NCBI GenBank assembly: GCA_018064885.1
Contig: JAGHUI010000017.1
Coordinates: forward strand, 35,504 to 99,503
Direction: 5' to 3'
Length of the DNA stretch: 64,000 nt
Source: Candidatus Minthosoma equi
GTDB taxonomy: Bacteria > Bacteroidota > Bacteroidia > Bacteroidales > Bacteroidaceae
Each line of letters opens with the position of its first letter. The stretch's first letter is position 1. Below, piece by piece: positions 18,673-29,000 of the stretch. The position numbers and the translations under genes are program-made. The notes below the pieces were generated by a model that saw nothing but the letters and a program-made list of their open reading frames with translations, was not told where the DNA came from and ran no database searches.

Positions 18673-20058
18673 TTATTCGAACATTTCGTCAATTCTGCGT
18701 CGCCATAACTGGTATTTCTGTGCGCTATACACTTGCGTAAGTAATGCGTATAATCTTTTCACTCCAAACAATTCGTTCAATGCCTCTTCTGGAAACTCAA
18801 TCTCTGCCGCATTTCCATATTCTGAGTGTTCATATTCATACACCTCTCCACAAAAGTAGGCAAGTTGGGAATTGCCTCCTCTGTTGCCGATTTGAATCCA
18901 TGAAAACTTGCCGTCTTCAAATGCTATGAATCCTTTTTCAATAGCCTTCTTGAAGTATTTTTGAGCTCTTTTTGTGTTGAGATTGCCTGGAAGCGGAAGC
19001 TCATCAGACGAGCATGACTTCGCTTTTATGCTGCTGCTTGCACCATGGTTTGCGGCTTTGTCGCTTTGCTGCTCCTGCGCATGGAGATTGTGCAGGTAGT
19101 CAATAAGAAAGTCTCGCTTGATGCGGCGCGTGTATATAAGATATGTGGATTGAAGATCATAGCTGAGATAATATAGCTGATTGGCAAAGTCTTCATCCTT
19201 ATCAACAGATTGCACATACTGATTGGCGAGTGTTTTTGACAGGAAGACGGACAGTTTCTTTATTACTTGCTCAATCGCATCTTCTATCGGCTTGTTGCCT
19301 TCGACGAAGGTCAGCGTTTTCAAATAATTTTCCAAATAGCTTGACTCGCCTTCTGGGTGAGCATTTGCTGCATCAAGAATGCGCTTATATTGATCGTGAT
19401 ACACTTGAGTCATAAGCGTCTTCTTCTTGCTTCCGAGGTCTTTGTTCTTCTCATGAATCTCATGTATAACGTCATCAAACACTCTGTGCTCTTTGTTGAG
19501 AGCGCGAAGCTTGCTGAGTATGCCATGACAATACATACCGTTAGGCCCATCTAACGAGGTGCAGCATATTTTGGCATATTCCTTCGACAAATCCAGAACC
19601 TCATCTATTGAGGGATTTTCTTGATTGACACGTGAATACAAAAGTTTTGTATGCCTATCAAGTATCAGGTCATCCTTCGTGTATGGAATGACTGTTTCAC
19701 CTTCATACAGATCTATTTTGCGGAAAACAGCTTTGTTCTCTCCCACATTGTTCACGGCTTCAACATACATGCACTTATCTTCCAATGAATGTCCTGCAAC
19801 TCTGCAGTCGAGCATTCCATCCTTAGGAATGGCAAGGTCAATAAAGTGTCTTTCCCATCTCGATATTGTGCCTATCACTTTCAGCCTGCTGTCAAACACT
19901 CTAACGGCTCCAGAGTATTTCTCGCCTGATGTGTCAATACTCAAGTACAAAATGCTGCCTATGGGGTAGCGCTTGAACAACTCTGGCAACCCCGCCTCTC
20001 CTCCTTCGCAATAATTCCTAATCCCGACCACCGTCAATATAACTTTGTTGTCTTTCAT
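18673..20058 (-). CDS. Uncharacterised protein with C-terminal mobile-element-type domain
   Basis: 461 residues, no signal peptide. The first 115 residues are beta-rich ('ILTVVGIRNYCEG', 'RVFDSRLKVIGTISRWE') and faintly recall a HIRAN-type domain. A helical middle follows, then a Ser-rich linker (about 335-350). The C-terminal 105 residues start 'DELPLPGNLNTKRAQKYF' and include 'AIEKGFI', a pattern seen at the ends of many Bacteroidetes accessory proteins. Function is unknown. It stands alone, with a terminator about 65 bp after its stop and a 183-bp gap before it. Confidence 0.55.
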   Translation of the reverse strand: MKDNKVILTVVGIRNYCEGGEAGLPELFKRYPIGSILYLSIDTSGEKYSGAVRVFDSRLKVIGTISRWERHFIDLAIPKDGMLDCRVAGHSLEDKCMYVEAVNNVGENKAVFRKIDLYEGETVIPYTKDDLILDRHTKLLYSRVNQENPSIDEVLDLSKEYAKICCTSLDGPNGMYCHGILSKLRALNKEHRVFDDVIHEIHEKNKDLGSKKKTLMTQVYHDQYKRILDAANAHPEGESSYLENYLKTLTFVEGNKPIEDAIEQVIKKLSVFLSKTLANQYVQSVDKDEDFANQLYYLSYDLQSTYLIYTRRIKRDFLIDYLHNLHAQEQQSDKAANHGASSSIKAKSCSSDELPLPGNLNTKRAQKYFKKAIEKGFIAFEDGKFSWIQIGNRGGNSQLAYFCGEVYEYEHSEYGNAAEIEFPEEALNELFGVKRLYALLTQVYSAQKYQLWRRRIDEMFE

Positions 20059-20241
20059 ATTATCTTATTCTCATTATTCAATAATTTCTTTTCGGCTATG
20101 CTAACTGATTACAAAATTAGCAAGATTAACGTGTAATATAGCATAAGCGTTTTTTTCTACAACTTTTATTTCAGCGTGAAAATTCCATAGAAGAATATGG
20201 TGCCAATGGCTAAATGGGGTGTACTCGGCTGAACCTGTATT

Positions 20242-22404
20242 CTACCTCATAGGCATAATGCCTTCGTATTCCACATCCCATGTGCCGTCTTTTGGGAATC
20301 CAGGGAGGGGAGTGGTGCAGCCGTCATAGCCGGCACACATGAGGGCGAGGGTTGTCAGCAAACCGCCATTGCCAGGGAGGTAGCAGCGGAGACGCTGATC
20401 CTGATAGTTGTGACCATTAGGCAGATAGGTGTTGGTGCGCTTGTCCATGAGTATGGCGGAAATGGCAAGTTCTGGCTTGCCGCAACGGACAGCACACATG
20501 GCTGTTGTCGGATAATCCCATCCCCAGGTCTTGTCCCAATTCCAGTTGTCAATAACCCATAGAAGAGTGCTGGTCATCGTCTTTGCTGAGAATTGTGGTG
20601 ATTCTGGAAGAACGCCATAAGCAGCAAGGACTGCCATGTGGTCGGAATAAAGACGTAGATTCTCAGCAATTTCCTGCGCCTCCATGTGGGTGGTATGGGT
20701 GAGGTTTTGAGGTTCTAAGTTTTTTAGGTTTTGAGGAATGAGTTTTGGGTAGCTTGGTGATGTTTCGGATGCGGAATAGACGCCGTCTTTTTCATCAAGC
20801 GAGGATAGTTTGCTGATAATTTTCTCCCATTCTGGATTACGCTCAAGTCCTTGGCGCTCTCTCCATTCCTGAGCAACAGAAAGGGCAAAATGCCAGTATG
20901 AGAGTTCGAAGGGAGGGTTGACCGTGTCGGCAGCTTTGAGTGTCTCTTGTGCTGGAATACAGCCTTTCAGGATGTAGCGGTCGTGCGCTTTGTCGTATGT
21001 GGCGAACGATGCCATGAACTCTGCTGTTTGTTCGATGAGAGGATAGTAGCGCTTGATGATGGCAGGATTCGGTTTTGCGCGATAAAGCATTTCGCATAAA
21101 TAAATAATGTGCGGCTGTTGCCAGATGAGGAAAGAACCTACATTTGAGGGTGCTTCTTCTGCTGAAGGATCTGTCATTTTCATCCATCGCACTCCCTTAA
21201 AGCCTTGACGATGAGCGATATTGGCTGCTTTGCCAATGGCTGTCTCGTACCAAGAGAGTGTGCGTTCCAGCATCTCTGGATGTCCCCAGAGGGCAAAATG
21301 TGCCATGTGCCACCAGATCATTTCAAGATGGAACTTGCCAAACCAAGAATTGTAGGTAAGTCCTGTTTCTTGAGGAGGAGTGGAACCTGCACATTGTATA
21401 GCAAGCAGGTATTGGGAGAGTACTGAACGTCGCTCAAGTTCAGGTGCTTGCGGATTTGTGCAATGAGAGAAATCAATGGCTCCGCCTGTTGTCCAGTAGC
21501 GATTCCAATATGCCTTTGTTTCTGCAACTGATGATGCGAAATCTGTTAATGCTGTCGCTGGCTGTTCCTTTGTGAATTCTACGGAAATCGTCCAGTTGCT
21601 CTTAGTTGGTTTTATTGTTACGGAATTGCCAGCAAGCGAAGGTTCGGAAGCATTTTCCCAAAACATATTTATATAATATGACTGACCGTCCAATGTGTGC
21701 ATGTAGGTTGCGGTATGCTTTCCCTTAGAAACAAGTGTGACGGTATGAGGAAGATCAACCGACCAGTCACATGCGTCATCGGAATGAATGCCAGTTGGAT
21801 AAGGGAATTTCAGTTCTACGGAATGAAGACTCTGGTCGCTGATTCGTGCCACGACCATATCACGCTTGGCATCGCAAGAGGTAAGAACCTTCATGGGTTT
21901 TCCTTTGCAATGGAATGAAGATGTGAGCACGCCATCCCACATGTTGAGTGTCTGATTCACATTCGTTATGTCTTCGGGATTTATTCCTTTGAACGCAACG
22001 ATTCCAAGATGAAGCCTGTGAGGGTTAACACGCAGATAGTCAGATGCTTTCTTGCCCCTCTCATCTTTCAACTGACAAGAATACCATTCTTCGCTTCCTC
22101 TGCCGAAATCGAAAGAGCGCAAGGCATCCTCAGCCTTGAAACCTTCTGTATTTGGGAAGGAATGCCATCCCCATTGTGCCATCGTGCCAAGAGGAACGCC
22201 ATTGCGATAAAGCTGATGGAACGTCTGCAAGCCAGTAACATCGGCTGTGAAGGCAAATTCGCCGTTACCTACACTAAGTGATGCAAGTGTGTCAATCTCA
22301 GTAATATGAGGATTGTTTCTATGCACCAAAGCATAACGGTCAATCTTTGCCGATGCACAAAGGTTGATGGATAGCAACAGTATGATTGTCAGTAATGTTC
22401 TCAT
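20242..22404 (-). CDS. GH65-like (six-hairpin) glycosidase, exported
   Basis: 720 residues from the ATG at 22404, chosen because the upstream start at 22419 is TTG and leaves the signal peptide ('LLTIILLLSINLCASA') off the end. The mature protein has an N-terminal beta-sandwich, then an (alpha/alpha)6-like domain with 'YNSWFGKFHLEMIWWHMAHF' and 'PSNVGSFLIWQQPHIIY'. This resembles GH65-related proteins, including protein-glucosylgalactosyl-hydroxylysine glucosidase. It would act in the periplasm or at the surface on alpha-glucosides. A Leu/Pro/Asn-rich insert (around residue 560) is encoded by a short tandem repeat. Confidence 0.65.
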   Translation of the reverse strand: MRTLLTIILLLSINLCASAKIDRYALVHRNNPHITEIDTLASLSVGNGEFAFTADVTGLQTFHQLYRNGVPLGTMAQWGWHSFPNTEGFKAEDALRSFDFGRGSEEWYSCQLKDERGKKASDYLRVNPHRLHLGIVAFKGINPEDITNVNQTLNMWDGVLTSSFHCKGKPMKVLTSCDAKRDMVVARISDQSLHSVELKFPYPTGIHSDDACDWSVDLPHTVTLVSKGKHTATYMHTLDGQSYYINMFWENASEPSLAGNSVTIKPTKSNWTISVEFTKEQPATALTDFASSVAETKAYWNRYWTTGGAIDFSHCTNPQAPELERRSVLSQYLLAIQCAGSTPPQETGLTYNSWFGKFHLEMIWWHMAHFALWGHPEMLERTLSWYETAIGKAANIAHRQGFKGVRWMKMTDPSAEEAPSNVGSFLIWQQPHIIYLCEMLYRAKPNPAIIKRYYPLIEQTAEFMASFATYDKAHDRYILKGCIPAQETLKAADTVNPPFELSYWHFALSVAQEWRERQGLERNPEWEKIISKLSSLDEKDGVYSASETSPSYPKLIPQNLKNLEPQNLTHTTHMEAQEIAENLRLYSDHMAVLAAYGVLPESPQFSAKTMTSTLLWVIDNWNWDKTWGWDYPTTAMCAVRCGKPELAISAILMDKRTNTYLPNGHNYQDQRLRCYLPGNGGLLTTLALMCAGYDGCTTPLPGFPKDGTWDVEYEGIMPMR
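20700..20750. repeat. 24-bp-period repeat inside the GH65-like gene
   Basis: AGGTTTTGAGG occurs at 20702-20712 and 20726-20736, exactly 24 bp apart, so the reading frame is kept. The block codes for 'PQNLKNLEPQNL'. Confidence 0.6.
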
Positions 22405-22415
22405 GTTTAGGTTTT

Positions 22416-22937
22416 TCAATACAGCTGTATGTATTCGTATGTGTTGCCCACTTCGGCAAGGTAACGCTCAAAGTCATCGTGAGTGATGACTACCGTTCCG
22501 CGGCAGTCGTTTGGATGGAAGGAAAGGGTAGAAGCGTTCTGAAGTGTGGCATCAAGGAAAAGATGGACATGATGCTCCTCATCGTTGATAAGTCCGAAAG
22601 GAGAAACGCTGCCTGGCTCCAAACCAAGATACTTCATCATTCGCTCGGCTGACGCGAAGGAAAGCTTACCGCATGATGGCTTGCCTTGAGCCTGTAGCGT
22701 AGCCTTCAAGCGAGCCTCAAGATCATGAATGTCAAGGTCATGGTCGCAATGGAAACAGATGAGATAGTGCTGGTTGCCCTTATGATTGCGCATGAAGATG
22801 TTTTTGCAATGAATAGATCCGTCATCCTTCCACCAACGCTTAGCTTCCTCAATTGTCTTGCCCTCAGGATGGTTGTAGCAAGTGAATGGTATGTTATGCT
22901 CTTTCAAATAGTTGAGCACTTTTTCTTGTCTTTCCAT
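22416..22937 (-). CDS. YbaK/ProXp-type aminoacyl-tRNA editing protein
   Basis: 173 residues from the ATG at 22937, preferred to an upstream start that would overlap the phosphatase gene. It has the prolyl-tRNA synthetase-associated fold: 'VLNYLKEHNIPFTCYNHPEG' at the start, 'KNIFMRNHKGNQHYLICFHC' and 'GLEPGSVSPFGLIND'. These enzymes remove misacylated Ala (or similar) from tRNA-Pro in trans. It lies 29 bp after the phosphatase and 11 bp before the glycosidase, in one leftward transcription unit with no obvious shared pathway. Confidence 0.88.
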   Translation of the reverse strand: MERQEKVLNYLKEHNIPFTCYNHPEGKTIEEAKRWWKDDGSIHCKNIFMRNHKGNQHYLICFHCDHDLDIHDLEARLKATLQAQGKPSCGKLSFASAERMMKYLGLEPGSVSPFGLINDEEHHVHLFLDATLQNASTLSFHPNDCRGTVVITHDDFERYLAEVGNTYEYIQLY

Positions 22938-22966
22938 GTATGATACTTCTTTAACCTTTACTCTTT

Positions 22967-23413
22967 TTATAGAATCTTCAAAAGTTCCGTGCACCCTTCA
23001 AGGCAGTCGCGCCATGTGGCTTCAAAATTGCCTGTGTACCAAGGATCTGCCACATCGCCAAACCTATCGGTATATTCCATCAGCATGTGAATCTTATCTT
23101 CAGGATCGCCGCCGCACATTCTGTTCATGTTGCGAATGTTGTAGCTGTCCATGCCTATTAGAAGGTCGTAGTAGGCATAGTCATGACGAGTGAGCTGACG
23201 TGCGGCATGACCATCGCAACGGATGCCATGCTCAGCAAGTTTGCGGCGAGCAGGAGGATAAACGGCATTGCCAATTTCCTCAGTTGATGTTGCTGCGCTG
23301 GCAATCTCAAATTCGTTCTCACGACCTGCTTTCTTCACAAGGTCTTTCATTATGTATTCTGCCATTGGGCTTCTGCAAATGTTGCCGTGGCATACGAAGA
23401 GTATCTTTTTCAT
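22967..23413 (-). CDS. Low-molecular-weight protein-tyrosine phosphatase
   Basis: 148 residues, the usual size. The P-loop CHGNICR (Cys8 to Arg14) holds the nucleophile, and the general acid Asp123 is in 'ADPWY'. It dephosphorylates phosphotyrosine in the cytoplasm; in Bacteroidetes such enzymes often control surface polysaccharide kinases, though none is encoded here. It lies 44 bp after the FKBP gene in the same direction. Confidence 0.93.
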   Translation of the reverse strand: MKKILFVCHGNICRSPMAEYIMKDLVKKAGRENEFEIASAATSTEEIGNAVYPPARRKLAEHGIRCDGHAARQLTRHDYAYYDLLIGMDSYNIRNMNRMCGGDPEDKIHMLMEYTDRFGDVADPWYTGNFEATWRDCLEGCTELLKIL

Positions 23414-23457
23414 TTTTTATGGTTTAGCAGTTAGAGTTTAACGCTTGGAGGAAATGT

Positions 23458-23862
23458 TTATCCTACTGCAATCAGCTGTATTTCAAAGATAAGGGTTGAG
23501 TTGCCAGGGATGTCGCTTCCTGCGCCACGGCTGCCGTAACCCATCTCGCTTGGGATGAACACACGCCAATGGTCGCCAACGTGCATATTGACGAGTGCTA
23601 TCTGGAAACCGCTGATGAGTTCGTTCACGCGGAAGGCTGTTGGACAGCCGCTCTTGAATGTCTCGTCAAAAACTTTTCCATTGATTGTTAAACCTTTATA
23701 ATGGCAAGTGACAATGCTGCGAGGGTTTGGCTGCTTGTCGCTTTCTCCGCTTTCTATGACTTCGTAAAGCACGCCGCCACGGAGTTCCTTCACGCCTTCT
23801 TCATTTCTTTTGTTCATGAGGAACTCTTCGTTCCTTCTTTTATAATCTTCTTTCTTTGACAT
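23458..23862 (-). CDS. FKBP-type peptidyl-prolyl isomerase, cytoplasmic
   Basis: 134 residues: a short charged N-terminal helix, then a complete FKBP domain ('SIVTCHYKGLTINGKVFDET', 'WRVFIPSEMGYGSRG', 'STLIFEIQLIAVG'). It catalyses cis-trans isomerisation of Xaa-Pro bonds. Unlike most Bacteroidetes FKBPs it has no signal peptide or lipobox, so it should act in the cytoplasm. It starts 10 bp after the TonB receptor stop, hence in its operon. Confidence 0.9.
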   Translation of the reverse strand: MSKKEDYKRRNEEFLMNKRNEEGVKELRGGVLYEVIESGESDKQPNPRSIVTCHYKGLTINGKVFDETFKSGCPTAFRVNELISGFQIALVNMHVGDHWRVFIPSEMGYGSRGAGSDIPGNSTLIFEIQLIAVG

Positions 23863-23872
23863 GGATTATTTG

Positions 23873-25882
23873 TTATAGTTTCTCGAATTTTATTCTTATG
23901 CCGACATACGCCATTGCTCCGGTAACAGGGCCCCACACTTGTGTGGCATCAAAGGCTGGTGACCAAGGGTTGTGAGCTTCGATGATTGGGTTGGAAATCT
24001 TGTAGTTTGTCAGATTCTCGCCTCCAAGATAGATGGAGAAGTGACGGAACTCACGAGTGACCTGTGCCTGAAGCTGGAAATATGAAGGATATTTCTCTCG
24101 ATTGTAAAGCTCTCCGCCGCCGTTCATCTGACCTGTGACATCAAACTGCCAAAGTTCCATTGGTGTTTTGAAAGATAGGGTGAGCAAGCCTTTGTATCGT
24201 GATGTGAGCGGTTTCTGACGCAACACACCATCGTAGGTGCATTTCACATCATTCAGTCGGAAAGCGCCTGTCGCTGTGAATCCTTCAAAGAAAGGGTAGG
24301 TGGCATCCACTTGGAGCGTGTGGCTGTAGCTTTTTCCGTCAAGATTCTCGAACGAGAGAGTGTGCGCACCCTTTGTCCCGTCGAAATTTATCACCATCTG
24401 GTTGACGAAATGGGTGTAGTAATACTCTGTGTTGAGTTCCAGATTCTTGTCGGCAATCGGGATATTCAATCCTGCAGAAACACCATAGTTCCATGCCTCT
24501 TCCTGCTTCATTTTCTGATCGATAAGTACAGTTCTGCCGCATGTCAGCAAAGAAACATTCTCAGCCAACGCATGCGGCGTGCGATAGCCTTTGCCAGCCG
24601 AAGCACGAAGCGTGAGCACATCCCAAGGGGTGTATTTCACGTGCAATCGCGGCGTGAAAAAACCTCCATGCTGATTGGAATGATCCCATCGGATGCCAGG
24701 CATAATGGTAAGTTTGTCGCCGAGCTTGTAGGTGTATTGGGCATAGAGTCCTGCAACGCTTTCCTTGCAGTATGTTCTCCATCCAGAAATACCAGGGAAA
24801 CCATATAAACCATTATCATAGTTCTCTTTGTAATCTTCAAAATTCCATGAAGCACCAACGCTTATGTTGTGGTTTTCAGTCACATCAGTTTCAAACATCA
24901 GCTGACTGTAGCTGTTCTTCTGTTTCACATCATAAATGGCATGTCCAAACGTATTGTCAGCATCGTGGATGGAACCATGAAGCATCAAGGCAATAGAAGT
25001 GTTGTGTTCGGCATTTAGTGTGAAACCATTTTTCCATTGCGCTTCATATCGGTTTGCTGCTACAGAAGTTGTGTAAGGTTTGCTCGTTGCACCCTTTATA
25101 TGCTTGGAACTCTGACCGCTGTTCCTCTCGTCTCTCAGCACACGCATGGACAACTGACTGATCCACAAAGGAGAAACGTATGCCCAGCGATGCATGACGT
25201 TGTACTGGCGCAACTTTGGCATGTCCATGAAACCATCGCCATTGCCGTCATGATCCATCTGGCGGTTCTCGAAATGCAGCAAAGTGCTTGTCGAAAGGCG
25301 GTCGTTCAGGTGGATGCTTCCATCAAGATTCACTTCCTGCTTCAACTCATTGTCAAGGTAGGCGTTGGCGCGAATGCCGTCGGTTCCCTGAGGCTTCAAG
25401 AACTCAATGTTTATCTGACCAGTTATGCTTTCGTAGCCGTTTTTCACGCTTGATGCACCCTTGCTCACCTGAATGGATTGCATCCAAGGGCCTGGCACAT
25501 AACCAAGAGAATAGGGCAGGGATGCTCCGCGAAGATTAGGAATGTTCTCCGTAAGCATCTGTACGTAAGTTCCTGAAAGTCCGAGCAGTTTAATCTGCTT
25601 GGCACCTGTTGCAGCATCGCTGTAGCTCACATCTACGGATGGATTAGTGGTGAACGATTCGCCCAAGTTGCAACAGGCGGCACGGATGAGCTGTCCCTGA
25701 CCAATAAGATCCACATTCTCCGTCCTCGTCTTTGAGCGCATGCTGCTGGCAGCCTTTACTTCTACGCCACTAAGATTATGCTCCTTTGCCACACTATCCG
25801 CCCTTTCTCCCGTCTGAGCCATCATGCCCAAAGGAAGCATCAGCATGGATATTGCAGCTAAAAGTAAACTTTTTATTATCAT
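23873..25882 (-). CDS. TonB-dependent receptor, metal-type
   Basis: 669 residues from the ATG at 25882; longer forms would begin inside the promoter at 25942-25973. Signal peptide, then a plug with 'CCNLGESFTTNPSVDVSYSD' and 'GASSVKNGYESITGQINIE', and a barrel ending 'MAYVGIRIKFEKL'. The plug text is typical of a Bacteroidetes receptor group often encoded beside heavy-metal-binding proteins, so copper or another metal is possible; none of those partners is encoded nearby. There is no N-terminal carboxypeptidase-like domain, and it is not SusC-type. It leads an operon with FKBP, phosphatase, YbaK and glycosidase genes. Confidence 0.8.
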   Translation of the reverse strand: MIIKSLLLAAISMLMLPLGMMAQTGERADSVAKEHNLSGVEVKAASSMRSKTRTENVDLIGQGQLIRAACCNLGESFTTNPSVDVSYSDAATGAKQIKLLGLSGTYVQMLTENIPNLRGASLPYSLGYVPGPWMQSIQVSKGASSVKNGYESITGQINIEFLKPQGTDGIRANAYLDNELKQEVNLDGSIHLNDRLSTSTLLHFENRQMDHDGNGDGFMDMPKLRQYNVMHRWAYVSPLWISQLSMRVLRDERNSGQSSKHIKGATSKPYTTSVAANRYEAQWKNGFTLNAEHNTSIALMLHGSIHDADNTFGHAIYDVKQKNSYSQLMFETDVTENHNISVGASWNFEDYKENYDNGLYGFPGISGWRTYCKESVAGLYAQYTYKLGDKLTIMPGIRWDHSNQHGGFFTPRLHVKYTPWDVLTLRASAGKGYRTPHALAENVSLLTCGRTVLIDQKMKQEEAWNYGVSAGLNIPIADKNLELNTEYYYTHFVNQMVINFDGTKGAHTLSFENLDGKSYSHTLQVDATYPFFEGFTATGAFRLNDVKCTYDGVLRQKPLTSRYKGLLTLSFKTPMELWQFDVTGQMNGGGELYNREKYPSYFQLQAQVTREFRHFSIYLGGENLTNYKISNPIIEAHNPWSPAFDATQVWGPVTGAMAYVGIRIKFEKL

Positions 25883-25941
25883 GTATTTAGTGATTTTATC
25901 CATTTGCAAAATCAGCTTATAAGTTTTCTTCAAATATGTCA

Positions 25942-25973
25942 CAAAGTTAATAATAACAAATTAAATGTACAAA
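25942..25973 (-). promoter_or_regulatory. Consensus Bacteroidetes promoter for the TonB receptor operon
   Basis: On the minus strand TTTG (25973-25970), 20 bp, TAACTTTG (25949-25942): a full match to TTTG-N19-21-TAnnTTTG, about 60 bp before the ATG. Confidence 0.75.
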
Positions 25974-25993
25974 TATTTTGTCAACAAAAAAAC

Positions 25994-26015
25994 AGCGAGG
26001 GCAACTGCTCTCGCT
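25994..26015 (-). terminator. Intrinsic terminator of the GLUG protein gene
   Basis: AGCGAGGGC pairs with GCTCTCGCT around a 4-nt loop (one G-T pair), followed on the minus strand by seven T residues. Confidence 0.85.
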
Positions 26016-26049
26016 ATTTTTTTATATTCTTACATTGCTGTTATTGCAA

Positions 26050-29000
26050 CTACTTTCGCAAATACTTCTTGCCGTTCTTGATAACGATGCCACGGTAGCT
26101 ATCGTTAACCTCAGTTCCCATGAGCGAGTAGGAAGACCCACCCCAGCCCTCCCGTAGAGGGAGGGAGTTCCATTCGGATGGGGCGATAATTGATGTTGTA
26201 CCATCCTCATCCTCAATCACGATGCGGACACGAGTTTGCGCTTGATTTCCTGTCAATTCCATTATGTCTGGACCACGGAAGTATGCACGGTATGGAGCTA
26301 CGGTTGTCTTCTTGGCGTTTCTGATTTCGTTGTTATAGACGTAATAGACAGTCTTTGCTTCTTCGCCCTCGAATACTTTCTCGAATGGGTGGCTATGCAT
26401 CTTCCAGTCATTGCCTCTGACCTCTATACTAAGGTTGAAATCGTATTTGTCATAAGTTCCTTCATACTTATCGAGCTCATCGATGAAAGTGCAGACGCCC
26501 ATTGTCTTTGAACGGAAGATGGTAGGAGTGCCAGGCTTAACCTTATCGGTATATTGGAACTGCAGCGTGATTTCGTCTTCGTCATTTACTACGTTTGAGA
26601 ATTTGTAGTACTTGATGTTGTCATTCGAATAGAGTGTGTATGGCAGACATACTGTGCCGTATTCATTATTAATATCACGCGAGTGATATATGCCCTTGTT
26701 GCCAAATAAAGGATGTGCATCCGCACCAAGGTTCTGCTCCCAAACGAGTTGCTTGGTCGCATCGTTGGTGTTGCCATTGAGCTGAAAGATGAGGTTGCCT
26801 TGGGTAGCATCATCCTCGGAAACATTGGTCACGCCATTCTGCCTCTTGTCCATTTTTTCTCTCTGTACGCTATCGGTAGGATTAATGGCATAGCAGTTCT
26901 TAATGTCAAGACTTTCGTCATAGCCCACAAAGAATTTTTGCTTGCCTAATTCTTCCTTTGCACCGCGGTATGGAACAGTTAAAACCTTTGTACATAAGAG
27001 CTTGCCGCCACTCCAACAGTCGCTTACGACACCACGATTCTGCATGTAGCCACAGAGAAGGCCGCTATCTTGCCCGTCAATGGTACCCATGTTGAAGCAG
27101 CGCTCCACATATACCTTCACTTTGCTTTCCATGATTGTGCTGTGATCCATATTGTTCATCACAGTTCCCAAGATGCCACCAGCATCGGTCCACGCTGATA
27201 CTGTGGCATAGTTGCCACAATTCCTGATATGCACGTCTCCCCATAGTTTGTCATCGCTCTTCACCATGCCTACGATGCCAGCAGAACCGGCACCAGAATT
27301 CTTTGAGTGTTTAACGATAGAGCGCTCGCCAACGATTACATTTTCAATACTTGTCAAGGCATCCACTACTCCAAAGAGACCAGCGCCCTCTTGAACATCG
27401 TCAACGGAACAATTCAAGCCACTGATGGTGTGGCCCTGACCGTCGAAGAGACCACGGAAACGATGTTTATCGTTGCCGATTGGTGTCCATTCTTCGCCTT
27501 TCAGGTCGATGTCAGAAATCAATACAGCACAGGCAAACTGAGCGTCGTCTTTGCCTTCGTTGACACGCTTGGCGAAGTTCTTGAGGTCGTCTGCCGAACT
27601 GATGTATGTGAAGCCAGTAATGTCTTCAATGTTTACCGGTTCGTGCATGTCGAGCACAGGATGTGGATCGACTTGCAGATAATCCCTCTGATTTATATTC
27701 TGAGTCCATGGCTGAGTCTTCAGGTTTTCGGCGCTGTTGTTGTTAAGCCAGTAGGTTACATATCCCGCAGCTGCCATCTTAGGAGTTACGCCCATTACGT
27801 ATGGGCTGTTGCAGACGGTTTTGACGGTCAGTTGGTAATTGTTGCCCGATGCCTCGTCCATTCCATCATTTTTACCAATCAGCGCGTAATCAGCGTATGA
27901 GAAGCAGTTGGTCACCTTACTGTTCACAGCTGTACCTATGATGCCGCCGCAGGTGTTTTCGCTAAACTCAAGATTCTGGGATGCATTGAGGCAATTGTCT
28001 ATTTTCACATTAATGCCTTCACCTACGATGCCACCTCCATATTCGTCATTGCAGACCAAATGTCCGTTGTTGACGCATTGAATGAATGTGCAATCCGTTG
28101 CCGTAGCGGCAATGCCTCCTACCTCATCGTCAGTATGTAATATTTTACTTGAATGATGAACTTTGCCATTGTTGACACATCTTTCAAAGACGCAACCGTC
28201 GAAAGCATCACAAACGATACCACCGGCTCCATCGGTGCGCGAATAGATTTCGCCATTGTTCACACAGTGTATGAAAGTCGAACCGTATGCTTGGCTTGCC
28301 ATACCAGCAGCATCTCCGTCATAGTCAAGAATAGTAATATTTGAAGAGCCTATCTTACAATCTTTTCCTATCGTACAATCAACGAAACGGTCTTTACGCG
28401 ATTCGTAAACCAAACCACCTGCCCATACTGGTGCCACGATTGATGATTTGCCTGCAAGTCTGACATTCTGATAGGTGTTATTTTTCGAGAGTCCAACCAG
28501 TATAGCATCTCTTTCAGGAAGTGCCATATCGAAATCCTCTATCTTAAGATTCTTGAAAGTAGCTCCTTCAGCGGCTCCTATCAGAGCATAGTAATCGCGG
28601 GTACCACGATAAAGGTTTTCATACCAATGATATATGTTGTTATCATCTTCGCTGCCGTCAATCTTAACCTTCAAATTCTTGATTGAGTGGAACGCTCCGT
28701 CTATTTTGCCACGGAAAGGGAAGGTCTGCCTATATAGGGTAACCCAACTGTTTGCAAAATCGATGTCGTTATTTAGTTTGATTTCTGCATACTGGTCGAA
28801 CATTGCATACAGGAAATCAGCAAGACTATCTACCTCGTATATGATATTCACATCATCACGGATGCTGGCAGGAGTAACGATTTCTCCATTGAATATTGGG
28901 CATGGATCCGTACCAATGCTCTGGCCAAAATAATTGGAATCCGAGAGGCGGTTAAGTTCGTAAGCCACTCGTCCGCTCTTGATATCAAGTAGGCTCACGT

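Noticed and set aside
25883..25942. Extended N-terminus of the TonB receptor from a GTG at 25942
   Set aside because: That codon overlaps a full consensus promoter, and the signal peptide fits the ATG at 25882.
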